This document shows positions 1 to 7,102 of a DNA stretch of 64,000 nt, in pieces; position 1 is the first letter of the stretch; each line of letters opens with the position of its first letter. The stretch comes from Gemmatimonadota bacterium (GTDB taxonomy: Bacteria; Gemmatimonadota; Gemmatimonadetes; Gemmatimonadales; GWC2-71-9), in contig QHUB01000010.1 in NCBI GenBank assembly GCA_003221035.1, positions 41,277 through 105,276 on the forward strand. Reading direction: 5' to 3'. The notes below the pieces were generated by a model, which worked only from the letters and a program-made list of their open reading frames with translations, ran no database searches and was not told the origin of the DNA. The position numbers and the translations under genes are program-made.

Positions 1-125
1 GCGACATCGCCGGCGGGGGGCAGCAACCCATTCTTGCAGGCGAGCACGTCCACGACAGCACGTGCTTCACCTGCCAGCGACGGCAGCGCGACGTTCAGAG
101 CCTTGGCGAGTGGAAGAAGCGCCAT
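1..125 (-). CDS. 5' end of an unidentified protein, cut by the window edge
   Basis: Only the first 41 codons are present, read from an ATG at 125-123. The upstream strand carries a GAAGGA Shine-Dalgarno-like stretch just before the ATG, which supports this start. The peptide is Ala/Leu-rich (it starts MALLPLAKAL and reaches LLPPAGDV at the edge), has no recognisable motif, and does not look like a signal peptide. A near-perfect 16-bp palindrome lies 20 bp upstream, as an operator for a regulated gene would. I do not recognise the family. Confidence 0.5.
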   Translation of the reverse strand, partial: MALLPLAKALNVALPSLAGEARAVVDVLACKNGLLPPAGDV

Positions 126-144
126 TAATCCTTCACTCTAACTG

Positions 145-160
145 TAGGGATTAATTCCTA
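145..160. promoter_or_regulatory. 16-bp near-perfect palindrome, candidate operator
   Basis: TAGGGATTAATTCCTA reads the same on both strands except at one symmetric pair. It is AT-rich in GC-rich surroundings and lies 20 bp upstream of the minus-strand ATG at 125. A TTGACA on the minus strand (193-188) could be the -35 box of that gene, but no good -10 box follows it. A repressor-binding site is the simplest reading; the regulator is unknown. Confidence 0.4.
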
Positions 161-200
161 CCCAACGCAACCAATCAGTGCCGACCCTGTCAACTGGGAT

Positions 201-1232
201 TCAAACCAGGTCCGCCAATGCTCTTGCCACCGCGGTAGTACGCGCCTCACCGCCGAGATCAGGCGTGCGCGTTCTGCTTGCGAGCACGGTCCGCACGGCT
301 TGCTTAAGATCGGCGCTGGCAGCGGGGTACCCGAGGTGCTCGAACATCAAACCGCCGGTCAACACCGCGGCAACAGGGTTGGCCACACCCTTACCCGCGA
401 TGGCTGGCGCCGACCCGTGCACCGGCTCGAACAGCGCATGGCGCCGGCCGGGGTGCAGATTTGCGCTCGCGGCCGTCCCTAGCCCCCCAACGAGCCCGGC
501 ACCGAGGTCGGAGAGGATATCTCCGTAAAGGTTATTGGTGACAATGACTTGAAATCGTTGGGGCTCTCGCACCAGTTCGAGCGCGAGCGCATCGACGTAG
601 CGGTGCTCGGCCGTGAGCTCCGCATACTCTCGCGCGATCGCCCTGAACTTGTCCTGCCAGATCCGGTGCGTTGGGATCGCGTTCGACTTGTCGCTCATGG
701 TGACGCGGGTCTTGCCGTGTGCCTTGGCCCACTCGAAGGCCGCGCGGATGATCCGCTCGACGCCTTTGCCGGTGTTGACCTCCTCGGCGACGTGCTCATC
801 GCCGCTCGAGCGGCCGCGGCCGAGGTATTGGCCCTCGGTGTTCTCGCGGAAGATGACAAAATCGATCGACCCCGGATTCCGCAGCGGTGTCAGATCGGGA
901 TGGAGCAGCTCAACGGGCCGGAAGTTGACGTAGAGGTCGAGCTTGAAGCGCAGACCGAGCAGGATGTCACGGGCGTGCTCGTTGCCTGGCACTCTGGGGT
1001 CGCCGAGGGCGCCGAGGAAGATGGCGTCAACGTCGTTCTGCAGACGCCGGAACGCCGCGTCCGGGAGCGTCTCTTTCGTCTTGAGATAGTGAGCTGCGGA
1101 GTACGGCAGCCGTTCCCAGCGGATCGCGAAGGAGTGTTTCGCGGCCACGCGATCGAGAATCGGTATCGCGGCCTCGATGACCTCCGGACCGATCCCGTCT
1201 CCCGCGATGACCGCGACGGTGAATGCCTTCAC
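201..1232 (-). CDS. isocitrate/isopropylmalate dehydrogenase family protein
   Basis: This is a 343-aa NAD(P)-dependent beta-decarboxylating dehydrogenase of the LeuB/Icd/tartrate dehydrogenase superfamily. It has GDGIGPE at residues 11-17, arginines at about 95, 105 and 129 for the malate part of the substrate, NTEGQY at 131-136, DKSNAI at 181-186 with the catalytic Lys, the metal-binding aspartates at about 214, 238 and 242, and the NAD-loop motif EPVHGSAP at 269-276. The start is GTG at 1232, which shares GTGA with the stop of the upstream zinc-ribbon gene; upstream codons up to 1394 have no family homology. The substrate-recognition helix (LLGLRFKLDL) is not typical of LeuB, so isocitrate, tartrate or another 2-hydroxyacid is possible. 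No leuCD lies nearby. Confidence 0.85.
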   Translation of the reverse strand: MKAFTVAVIAGDGIGPEVIEAAIPILDRVAAKHSFAIRWERLPYSAAHYLKTKETLPDAAFRRLQNDVDAIFLGALGDPRVPGNEHARDILLGLRFKLDLYVNFRPVELLHPDLTPLRNPGSIDFVIFRENTEGQYLGRGRSSGDEHVAEEVNTGKGVERIIRAAFEWAKAHGKTRVTMSDKSNAIPTHRIWQDKFRAIAREYAELTAEHRYVDALALELVREPQRFQVIVTNNLYGDILSDLGAGLVGGLGTAASANLHPGRRHALFEPVHGSAPAIAGKGVANPVAAVLTGGLMFEHLGYPAASADLKQAVRTVLASRTRTPDLGGEARTTAVARALADLV

Positions 1233-1888
1233 TCGAACCCGGTCGGGCGGCCGCAGGCCAGACAGTACGCCCAACCCACGTCCAGCTCGCTCCCACAGCC
1301 CTGGCATTTCAGCTCGCCCTCGCGCGGCTGCCCGCAATGGGGGCAGAAGCGCGCCTCGCGGTTCGCGGGCAATACGCCGCCGCAGTACTCGCACTGATTC
1401 GGCGCCAGGGCATCCTTGGCCTTGGGGACGGCCGAGCGGAATGCCGCGGGCGGGGAGACTGGCAGGGGAACGGGATTCTCACCCGTCGTGTCGCTGAGCT
1501 CCATTTCGTCGTCCGAAGTCTGAGCTGACGGGGGCGCGTACGCGCGGTCGGCCTGCATCACCCGCTCGGCGGCGCGTCCGTTCACCATGATCTGCGCGTC
1601 GGGAAAGGTGCGGAAGTACGCCGGATCGGGATTGATGGTGGCGATTTCGCGCTGCATCGCGTCGCGCACCGTCTCCGGCTCGAGCTGCACGTAGTTCCGC
1701 TCCCCCGCGAGCAGGCGCAGCACGGCCATCTCATAGTCCTGATGCGTCGCGACGTTCAACCGTGAGCGATTGGAGCGATACGGAACGAGGCGCTCGTACA
1801 CGTCGGACGCAGGGAAGGGCACGGCCACGCGTGCCTCGCGCGCGAGCGCGCCGACGAGCAGGCCGAACAGCCGATCGAGCTCATCCAC
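1229..1888 (-). CDS. C-terminal double zinc-ribbon protein of unknown function
   Basis: 219 aa. The N-terminal 115 residues form a predicted helical region I do not recognise. A Ser/Pro-rich linker follows (about 116-160), then two rubredoxin-like zinc ribbons: Cys166/169 with Cys182/185, and Cys195/198 with Cys209/212. Such paired ribbons usually mediate protein or nucleic-acid contacts. The start is GTG at 1888, overlapping the dCMP deaminase stop by 8 nt, and the gene shares GTGA with the dehydrogenase downstream, so translation is probably coupled on both sides. No signal peptide or membrane segment is visible, so it should be cytoplasmic. Function unknown. Confidence 0.75.
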   Translation of the reverse strand: MDELDRLFGLLVGALAREARVAVPFPASDVYERLVPYRSNRSRLNVATHQDYEMAVLRLLAGERNYVQLEPETVRDAMQREIATINPDPAYFRTFPDAQIMVNGRAAERVMQADRAYAPPSAQTSDDEMELSDTTGENPVPLPVSPPAAFRSAVPKAKDALAPNQCEYCGGVLPANREARFCPHCGQPREGELKCQGCGSELDVGWAYCLACGRPTGFE

Positions 1889-2363
1889 CGTTCCGCCACG
1901 CCCTCATCCATTTGTCATACAGCACCGGGACGACGCCTCCCTGCTGCAGCACTTCGACGCCCGACGGATCGCGATACGCTTTGCGGTAGAACACGTGCGT
2001 GACGCCGGAGTTGATGATGAGCTTCGCGCACATCACGCAGGGCGATGCGCTCACGAAGACGACTTTGTCCCGCACGTTGCCCGGCGCTTTGACCAGGGCG
2101 TTCATCTCGGAGTGAATGCAGCCGCAATTCCCCGGCACCGCCGAGTCGCATTTGTTCGGCAGCCCGCGCGCGTTGCCGTTGTAGCCGATGGCCAGCACGT
2201 TCTCGAGCCGCTGATCGGTGACCACCGTTCCCACTTGCAGGCGCAGACAGGTCGAGCGTTTGGCCAGCTCTTCCGCCATGCGCATGTACACCTCGTAGAG
2301 CGGGATCCTGTCGACGGCGACCGTTTGGTCGGACGCGACCAGGTGGTCTTTAGGCACGCTCAT
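1881..2363 (-). CDS. deoxycytidylate (dCMP) deaminase family protein
   Basis: 160 aa. The cytidine/deoxycytidylate deaminase zinc site is complete: HSE at 84-86 (zinc His and proton-shuttling Glu) and PCVMC with Cys109 and Cys112. KRSTCLRLQVG near residues 35-45 and YNGNARGLPN at 61-70 match the dCMP deaminase/ComEB branch, which makes dUMP for thymidylate synthesis. The chosen ATG at 2363 gives the usual short N-terminus and overlaps the RNase H stop by 14 nt. A start ten codons upstream is open but adds no homology. It is cytoplasmic and part of the long minus-strand operon. Confidence 0.85.
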   Translation of the reverse strand: MSVPKDHLVASDQTVAVDRIPLYEVYMRMAEELAKRSTCLRLQVGTVVTDQRLENVLAIGYNGNARGLPNKCDSAVPGNCGCIHSEMNALVKAPGNVRDKVVFVSASPCVMCAKLIINSGVTHVFYRKAYRDPSGVEVLQQGGVVPVLYDKWMRAWRNGG

Positions 2364-2928
2364 GCAGCTCCTTGTCGGGATCGAAGTCCACAAACTTGCC
2401 GCGCGCGCGCAGTTGCGCGAGCCAGGTATCGAAGCCGGATGGGATCAGGCCGTTGGAGCGCTGCTGCTGGTCGGCGGCGCGAATCGCGACGATGTTCGCG
2501 TATTCGTTTTTCACATGCTCGTTGTGCCCGCGCACCCAGCGCCAATCCACCGTATGGGCGCGCGCGACCTGGGCCAGCTTCTGCCAGAGATCCAAGTTCT
2601 CGAGCGCGCCGGTCTTCCGCCGCCAGCCGCGTGCTTCCCATCCCGGCAGCCACTCGGTCATCCCTTTGATGAGATACTCCGAGTCGGACACGAGCCGGAC
2701 GTGGGCGTGTCCCCACTGCCGCCGGATCCATTCGAGCGTCCCGATCGCGCCGGCGAGCGCCATCTTGTTGTTGGTCGTCTGGGGCGAGCACTCGTAGAAA
2801 TCCCAACGCGCGACGCTGTCGCCGGCCGGCGCTTCGACCAACGCGCCGTTCCCTCCGCGGCTCGGCTTGGTGGAGTCGTTGCCGAGACAGCTCTCGTCGG
2901 CGTGCACGAGCACAAATCGTCCCGTCAC
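2350..2928 (-). CDS. RNase H-like protein with two of four catalytic carboxylates replaced
   Basis: 192 aa with the RNase HI fold. DESCLGN at 11-17 matches DGSCLGN, SDSEYLIKG at 81-89 matches the third strand, and WVRGHNEH at 131-138 matches the catalytic His loop. Against E. coli RNase HI, Asp10 and Asp70 equivalents remain (D11, D82) and His124 remains (H135). Glu48 is replaced by Ala (TTNNKMAL, A57) and Asp134 by Asn (NEYANIV, N145). These changes should weaken or abolish two-metal cleavage, so the protein may bind hybrids or use a variant chemistry. The start is GTG at 2928, sharing GTGA with the universal stress gene. A 40-residue extension follows the RNase H core. Confidence 0.8.
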   Translation of the reverse strand: MTGRFVLVHADESCLGNDSTKPSRGGNGALVEAPAGDSVARWDFYECSPQTTNNKMALAGAIGTLEWIRRQWGHAHVRLVSDSEYLIKGMTEWLPGWEARGWRRKTGALENLDLWQKLAQVARAHTVDWRWVRGHNEHVKNEYANIVAIRAADQQQRSNGLIPSGFDTWLAQLRARGKFVDFDPDKELHERA

Positions 2929-3674
2929 GGCTGGATCACCACCGGGATGTCCGTGTGCAGCAGGATATCTTCGGCGTGCGACACGGTGACGGCCTGGCGC
3001 TCGCCCACGTGCGCGCCCGCGAACAGCGCATCGCACTGCGTGCGTGCGATGACGCGCGCGACGGCCTCCCCGGGGGTGCCGTGCTCGAGATGCGTGACGA
3101 ATGCGACTCCCTGCAGCGACAACAGCGCCTCCGCTTCGCCCACCACCATGGTCCCCATGGCGGGATCGATCGTGGCGTGAATGATGTGCACCGTACTGTG
3201 CGTGACGCTCGAGAACCGCGCCACCAGCTCGAGCGCCCGCCGCGCCGTCGCGCGGCCGTCGTAGGCGATGGCGCAGGAATTCATCGGCGACGGCTTACTC
3301 GCGCACACGATCACCGAGCGCTCGGCGATTCGGATCAGCGACGCCACGGTCTTTCCGACGCCCGCGGCGGGGGAGGAGCGCCCGCGGCGTCCGACCAGCA
3401 CCGTATCGACGTCGCGCGCGAGCGCCGCAAGCTCCTCGTCAGGATGGCCGCGCCGGAGCACCGGCTCGGCTTTCAGGCCGGCATCGCGCACGCGCTCTTC
3501 TGCGCGCTGCAGCAGATCACCGGAATCCGAAGCGCGCCGTCCGATTCCGTGCGTCTCCTGCACATGGGCCAACACGATCTTGGCCTTGAATCGCTGCGCG
3601 AGATGGACCGCCTGCTCGAGCGCTTCGTCGGCGTTGGGACTGCCGTCCAGACCTACGAGCATGCGAGTGAACAA
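2925..3674 (-). CDS. tandem universal stress protein (UspA family)
   Basis: 249 aa made of two Usp domains, about 1-125 and 126-249. The first begins FTRMLVGLDGS, the usual first strand and Asp loop, and ends with a GRRGRSS nucleotide-loop region and SVIVCA. The second begins CAIAYDGR and ends IPVVIQP with a weaker ATP loop. Usp proteins are cytoplasmic, bind ATP or AMP and respond to stress. The start is taken as TTG at 3674, since this keeps the first strand whole; ATG at 3662 is the alternative. It overlaps the RNase H gene by 4 nt and follows the small gene by 30 nt, a gap that holds a short GGGAGCC-type heptad repeat. Confidence 0.85.
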   Translation of the reverse strand: MFTRMLVGLDGSPNADEALEQAVHLAQRFKAKIVLAHVQETHGIGRRASDSGDLLQRAEERVRDAGLKAEPVLRRGHPDEELAALARDVDTVLVGRRGRSSPAAGVGKTVASLIRIAERSVIVCASKPSPMNSCAIAYDGRATARRALELVARFSSVTHSTVHIIHATIDPAMGTMVVGEAEALLSLQGVAFVTHLEHGTPGEAVARVIARTQCDALFAGAHVGERQAVTVSHAEDILLHTDIPVVIQP

Positions 3675-3704
3675 TGGAGTCGGGAGCCGGGATTGAGGGC
3701 GATG

Positions 3705-3941
3705 CTAGGACAGCACCGCGAAGCTCTCCAGATCGCGCAACCGGAACGTGAGGACCTCGCCCGTCATGGGAAGCCGTCCCGCGAGGACATCATCGCGTCC
3801 GCTCGTCTCGAGGTGCTCGGCCACAACGACATATTCGGTGCCGCGGCGCTTGAGCGCCACCCGGCGATGCTCCCGCACCGCGCGTTCCAGCGCATCGAGC
3901 GACTCCGGCGTCAGCGCGCGGAATTCCCGAATCGTGGCCAT
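3705..3941 (-). CDS. small hypothetical protein downstream of selD
   Basis: 78 aa, ATG at 3941, 6 nt after the selD stop. The sequence is charged and soluble (Arg/Glu-rich helix at 10-35, then two probable beta strands with YVVVAEHL), without Cys pairs, signal peptide or membrane segment. Strict operon spacing and codon use like its neighbours support a real gene. The fold suggests a short alpha-beta domain, but I do not recognise it. Confidence 0.6.
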   Translation of the reverse strand: MATIREFRALTPESLDALERAVREHRRVALKRRGTEYVVVAEHLETSGRDDVLAGRLPMTGEVLTFRLRDLESFAVLS

Positions 3942-3947
3942 GGCGGT

Positions 3948-4994
3948 CTAGCTCACCGAAATCGCGCCGGCGACGCCGCGCGTGATCCGGCCGATTTTCG
4001 CGGCGGCGGGTGTGCCCTCCCGCTCCAGCGCGGCGAGCAGCGCACTCGCGCGATCGGGATCGACAGCGATCAACAACCCACCGGACGTCTGCGCGTCGAA
4101 CAGCAGCACCCGAACCGCCTCGGGGACGCCGTCGGCGATTTTCACGTGCGGCCCCAGCGCTTCGCGATTGCGCGTCGTGCCGCCCGGAATGGCGCCGCGC
4201 TGGGCCAGCTCGACGGCTTTGGGCAAGAGCGGTACGGCCGCCGCGGCGATCTCGGCCGCCATGCCGCTCGCGGCAAGCATGTTGTGGAGATGACCGAGCA
4301 GCCCAAACCCGGTGACGTCGGTGGCGGCGTGCACGCCACCGCCGGTGGCGCGCATGGCTCGTGCTGCGCCCGCGTTCAACGTGGCCATCGATTGCACCGC
4401 AGGCGCGATGTCGGCTGCGGTCGCCAGATCGCGTTTTAACGCGGTTGCGAGCACACCCGTACCGATCGGCTTGGTCAGTACCAGCACGTCGCCGGCGCGC
4501 GCGCGCGCGAGAGTGATGAGCCGGTTTGGATGTACTTCGCCGATCGCCACCATGCCGTACTTCGGCTCCGGATCGTCGATGGAATGGCCGCCGAGCACAA
4601 AGGCCCCGGCCTCTTTCGCGACATCCGCGCCGCCCCGCAGCACGTCGCCGAGCAGCTCATAGGGAAGCGTGTCGCGCGGCCAGCCGACGAGATTCAATGC
4701 GAGCAGCGGCGTGCCGCCCATCGCGTAGACGTCCGAGAACGCGTTGGCGGCCGCGATCCGCCCGAAGTCATAGGCGTCATCGACGATCGGGGTGAAGAAA
4801 TCGACGGTCGCGACAATCGCCCGATCCGGCGTCAGTTGATACACGGCGGCGTCGTCCCGCGTCGCAGCGTCGACCAGGATGCGTGGATCGGAAATCGTCG
4901 GCACGTAGCGCAAGACCTGCGCCAACTCGGCGGGGCCGAGCTTGCAGGCTCAGCCGGCGCCGTGCGAAAGCGCAGTCAGGCGAATAGTTGTCAT
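3948..4994 (-). CDS. selD: selenide, water dikinase, itself a selenoprotein (in-frame UGA)
   Basis: This enzyme makes selenophosphate from selenide and ATP, the Se donor for selenocysteine and selenouridine. The reading frame from the ATG at 4994 gives MTTIRLTALSHGAG, then TGA at 4952-4950, then ACK. This aligns with the catalytic HGAG(C/U)GCK loop, where the missing residue is Cys in E. coli and selenocysteine in many organisms. With Sec at residue 15 the protein is 348 aa, the normal size. TRDDAAVY, DFFTPIVDD and FGRIAAANAFSDVYAMGG are the ATP/Mg region; FDAQTSGGLL is the C-terminal motif. A conventional caller would start at about 4925 and lose the catalytic loop. A hairpin lies just after the UGA. 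It follows the membrane protein by 17 nt. Confidence 0.93.
4926..4940 (-). promoter_or_regulatory. candidate bacterial SECIS hairpin for selD
   Basis: In the selD mRNA, CTCGGC, a 3-nt CCC loop and GCCGAG form a 6-bp stem, extendable by a G-U and an A-U pair. The loop centre is about 17 nt after the UGA, within the spacing bacterial SelB needs. It lies wholly inside the coding region, as bacterial SECIS elements do. A bulged U typical of E. coli fdhF is not obvious. Confidence 0.5.
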
Positions 4995-5011
4995 TGGTCC
5001 TGCGAAGATAG

Positions 5012-5392
5012 CTACGAAAGGCGCCAGGCGAGCAGCGCGCCCGCGATCACGTACCGGGCGAGATGAGCGCATGCCGCAGCCACGAGCGCGCGCTTCGGCG
5101 CCGGATTCTGCCCGATCGCGAACCACTTTGGCACCGTCGCGAGCGCCCCGACCAGCAGAAACAGCAGCCACCATCCGCCGCTTCCGAGAGAATCGAACCA
5201 CAGCGACGCGATCAACGTCAGGAGCAGCGCTTCGACGAGCCGCTCGACGAGCAGCCGCGACGAAACGCCGACGAGAAACTCCGCGTCGTCAGGGAGCGCG
5301 AGCCGGTAGAACAGATAATGGGTGGCAAACGTCGCGATTTCGAACCACGCGGCGACGACGATCGATGCGATGACAAGTCGCCCCAGCGTCAC
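5012..5392 (-). CDS. small integral membrane protein, unknown
   Basis: 126 aa, with about four hydrophobic segments (near 5-30, 50-65, 72-90 and 104-122). The start is GTG at 5392, directly abutting the TAG of the upstream amidohydrolase and preceded by AGG. Length and topology resemble many uncharacterised inner-membrane proteins. No motif identifies a substrate. It is 17 nt upstream of selD in the same operon. Confidence 0.65.
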   Translation of the reverse strand: MTLGRLVIASIVVAAWFEIATFATHYLFYRLALPDDAEFLVGVSSRLLVERLVEALLLTLIASLWFDSLGSGGWWLLFLLVGALATVPKWFAIGQNPAPKRALVAAACAHLARYVIAGALLAWRLS

Positions 5393-7102
5393 CTACCGTG
5401 CTCCAGGATATCCCGGACCGCGAAGTCCCCGTCCCGGGCGCGCGCCCGTCATCTGGCCGCGCTTCAATACCATTTGCCCGTTCACGAACACGTATTCGAT
5501 TCCGGCCGACGTTTGGTGCGGCTGCTCGAACGTGGCGCGATCGATCACCGTCGCCGGATTGAACACGGTGATGTCGGCAAACATGCCCGGCTTCACGAGC
5601 CCGCGATCCTTGAGACTGACGCGCTGCGCCGCGAGCGACGTCATCTTGCGCACCGCAAACTCGAGCGGAAACAGCTTGAGGTCGCGCGCATAGTGGCCGA
5701 GGATGCGCGGGAACGTCCCGTAGGCGCGCGGGTGCGCCGATTGCGTGCCGAGCGGCCCGTCGGGCGCCACGCCGCCGAAGTCGGTGTTCACGGCGACCCA
5801 CCATTGCTTCATGGCGGCCTGCACGTCGGGCTCGTCCATGATCGCGTAGACCGCGTCGGTGCGATGGCCGCCTTCGGCGAGGACGATGTCGAAGACCGTC
5901 TCGACGGTATCGCGATGGTGCAGCGCCGCGATTTGTGCCACGGTCTTGCCCTGCATGTACCGCAGCGAATCCTGGAACGTGCCGGTGATCAGCACGCCCG
6001 TGCCGCCGCCCGCCGCGACGAAGAAGCTTTCAGTCTCCGGGTTCACGATCTCATGGTGCAGGCGCGCGCGGGTCGCCGGATCGCGCAGCCGGATGAGCAG
6101 GGAGTCCCAGCCGCCGCTCTCGGCCCACGTGGGAATCGACGCGTCGAGCGACGTGGCTGCCCGGATGTAGGGGTATTGATCTGCCGTGACATCGAGACCC
6201 GCGGCGCGCGCAGAGTCGATCTTGGCGAGGATGCGCGGCATCTGACCCCAGCTGCGGCGTCCCGACAGCTTGAGATGCGACACCTCGGCCGGGATGTGTG
6301 CCTCCCGGGCGATGCGAAAGACTTCGTTGAGCGCTTCGTCGATGTGCTGGCCTTCGTCCCGCATATGCGACGCGTAGATCCCGCCGTGCCGGCTCGCCGC
6401 CTGCGAGAGCGCGATCAGCTCGTCGGTCTTGGAGTAGCTCGCCGGCGCATACTCGAGCGCCGTCCAGACCCCCAGGGCGCCCTGCGCCATCAGCGTATCG
6501 ACGATGGCCGTCATGTGCGCGAGCTCGGCGGCGGTCGGCGCGCGGTTCTCGTTGCCGACCACGGCGAGCCGGACCTGGGTCGCGCCAACGAACGTGGCGA
6601 TGTTGAGTGAGCTGCCCTGGCGTTCGAGCTGCGCGAAGTATCCGTTCAGGTCGCGCCAGTCTTCGCGGTAGTGCCACTTCTTCATCGCGTCGGAATCGCC
6701 GGCAGCGAGCTTGTCGGTCAGCGGGGCGACCGAACCGCCCTCACCCGTGACTTCCGTCGTGATGCCTTGCGTGATCTTGGAGAGCACGCGGTTGTCGATG
6801 AGGACATTCGTCTCCGATTGGCCCATCATGTCGATGAACCCGGGCGCAACCACGAGTCCGCTGACGTCGACCGTGTCGCGCGCCGTCGCCGTGCCGAGAA
6901 AGCCGACGGCAGCGATGCGATCGCCCTTGAGCGCGACGTCACCGCGATAGCGCGGATTCCCGCTCCCGTCGATGATCCAGCCGTTTTTGAGGATGAGGTC
7001 GTAGGGTCCGGTACTTTGGGCCGGTGGACTCATGCCACAAGCGGTGCCTAATGAGAGGAGTACCAGATAGCCGATAGCGGATAGCCGCTCGCTCATTTCC
7101 AT
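5393..7102 (-). CDS. exported amidohydrolase, N-acyl-D-amino-acid deacylase (D-aminoacylase) family
   Basis: 569 aa. A hydrophobic leader ends near Cys22 (LGTAC), so it is probably a lipoprotein. The body is the amidohydrolase family 3 layout: YDLILKNGWIIDGSGNPRY at the N-terminal beta-sandwich, VVAPGFID opening the barrel, SHMRDEG and EVSHLK as later metal/substrate loops, and a C-terminal LKDRGLVKPGMFADITVF sandwich. The first metal motif is unusual: after GFID, where most members have HTHD or HSHD, the sequence reads MMGQSE, so the HxH pair is absent. SD GAGG sits 5 nt before the ATG at 7102; an in-frame ATG at 7096 would give an ATGA overlap with the upstream gene. D-amino acid or acyl-peptide substrates are likely but untested. 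Confidence 0.85.
   Translation of the reverse strand: MEMSERLSAIGYLVLLSLGTACGMSPPAQSTGPYDLILKNGWIIDGSGNPRYRGDVALKGDRIAAVGFLGTATARDTVDVSGLVVAPGFIDMMGQSETNVLIDNRVLSKITQGITTEVTGEGGSVAPLTDKLAAGDSDAMKKWHYREDWRDLNGYFAQLERQGSSLNIATFVGATQVRLAVVGNENRAPTAAELAHMTAIVDTLMAQGALGVWTALEYAPASYSKTDELIALSQAASRHGGIYASHMRDEGQHIDEALNEVFRIAREAHIPAEVSHLKLSGRRSWGQMPRILAKIDSARAAGLDVTADQYPYIRAATSLDASIPTWAESGGWDSLLIRLRDPATRARLHHEIVNPETESFFVAAGGGTGVLITGTFQDSLRYMQGKTVAQIAALHHRDTVETVFDIVLAEGGHRTDAVYAIMDEPDVQAAMKQWWVAVNTDFGGVAPDGPLGTQSAHPRAYGTFPRILGHYARDLKLFPLEFAVRKMTSLAAQRVSLKDRGLVKPGMFADITVFNPATVIDRATFEQPHQTSAGIEYVFVNGQMVLKRGQMTGARPGRGLRGPGYPGAR

Noticed and set aside
185..215. T-arm-like sequence resembling the end of a tRNA on the minus strand
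   Set aside because: The stem does not pair over five bases, no acceptor or anticodon arms are nearby, and the stretch lies over the stop codon of the dehydrogenase gene.
4950..5201. Separate short gene ending in RLTALSHGAG
   Set aside because: Its end is the true N-terminus of SelD before the UGA; the upstream part overlaps the membrane-protein gene and has no homology.
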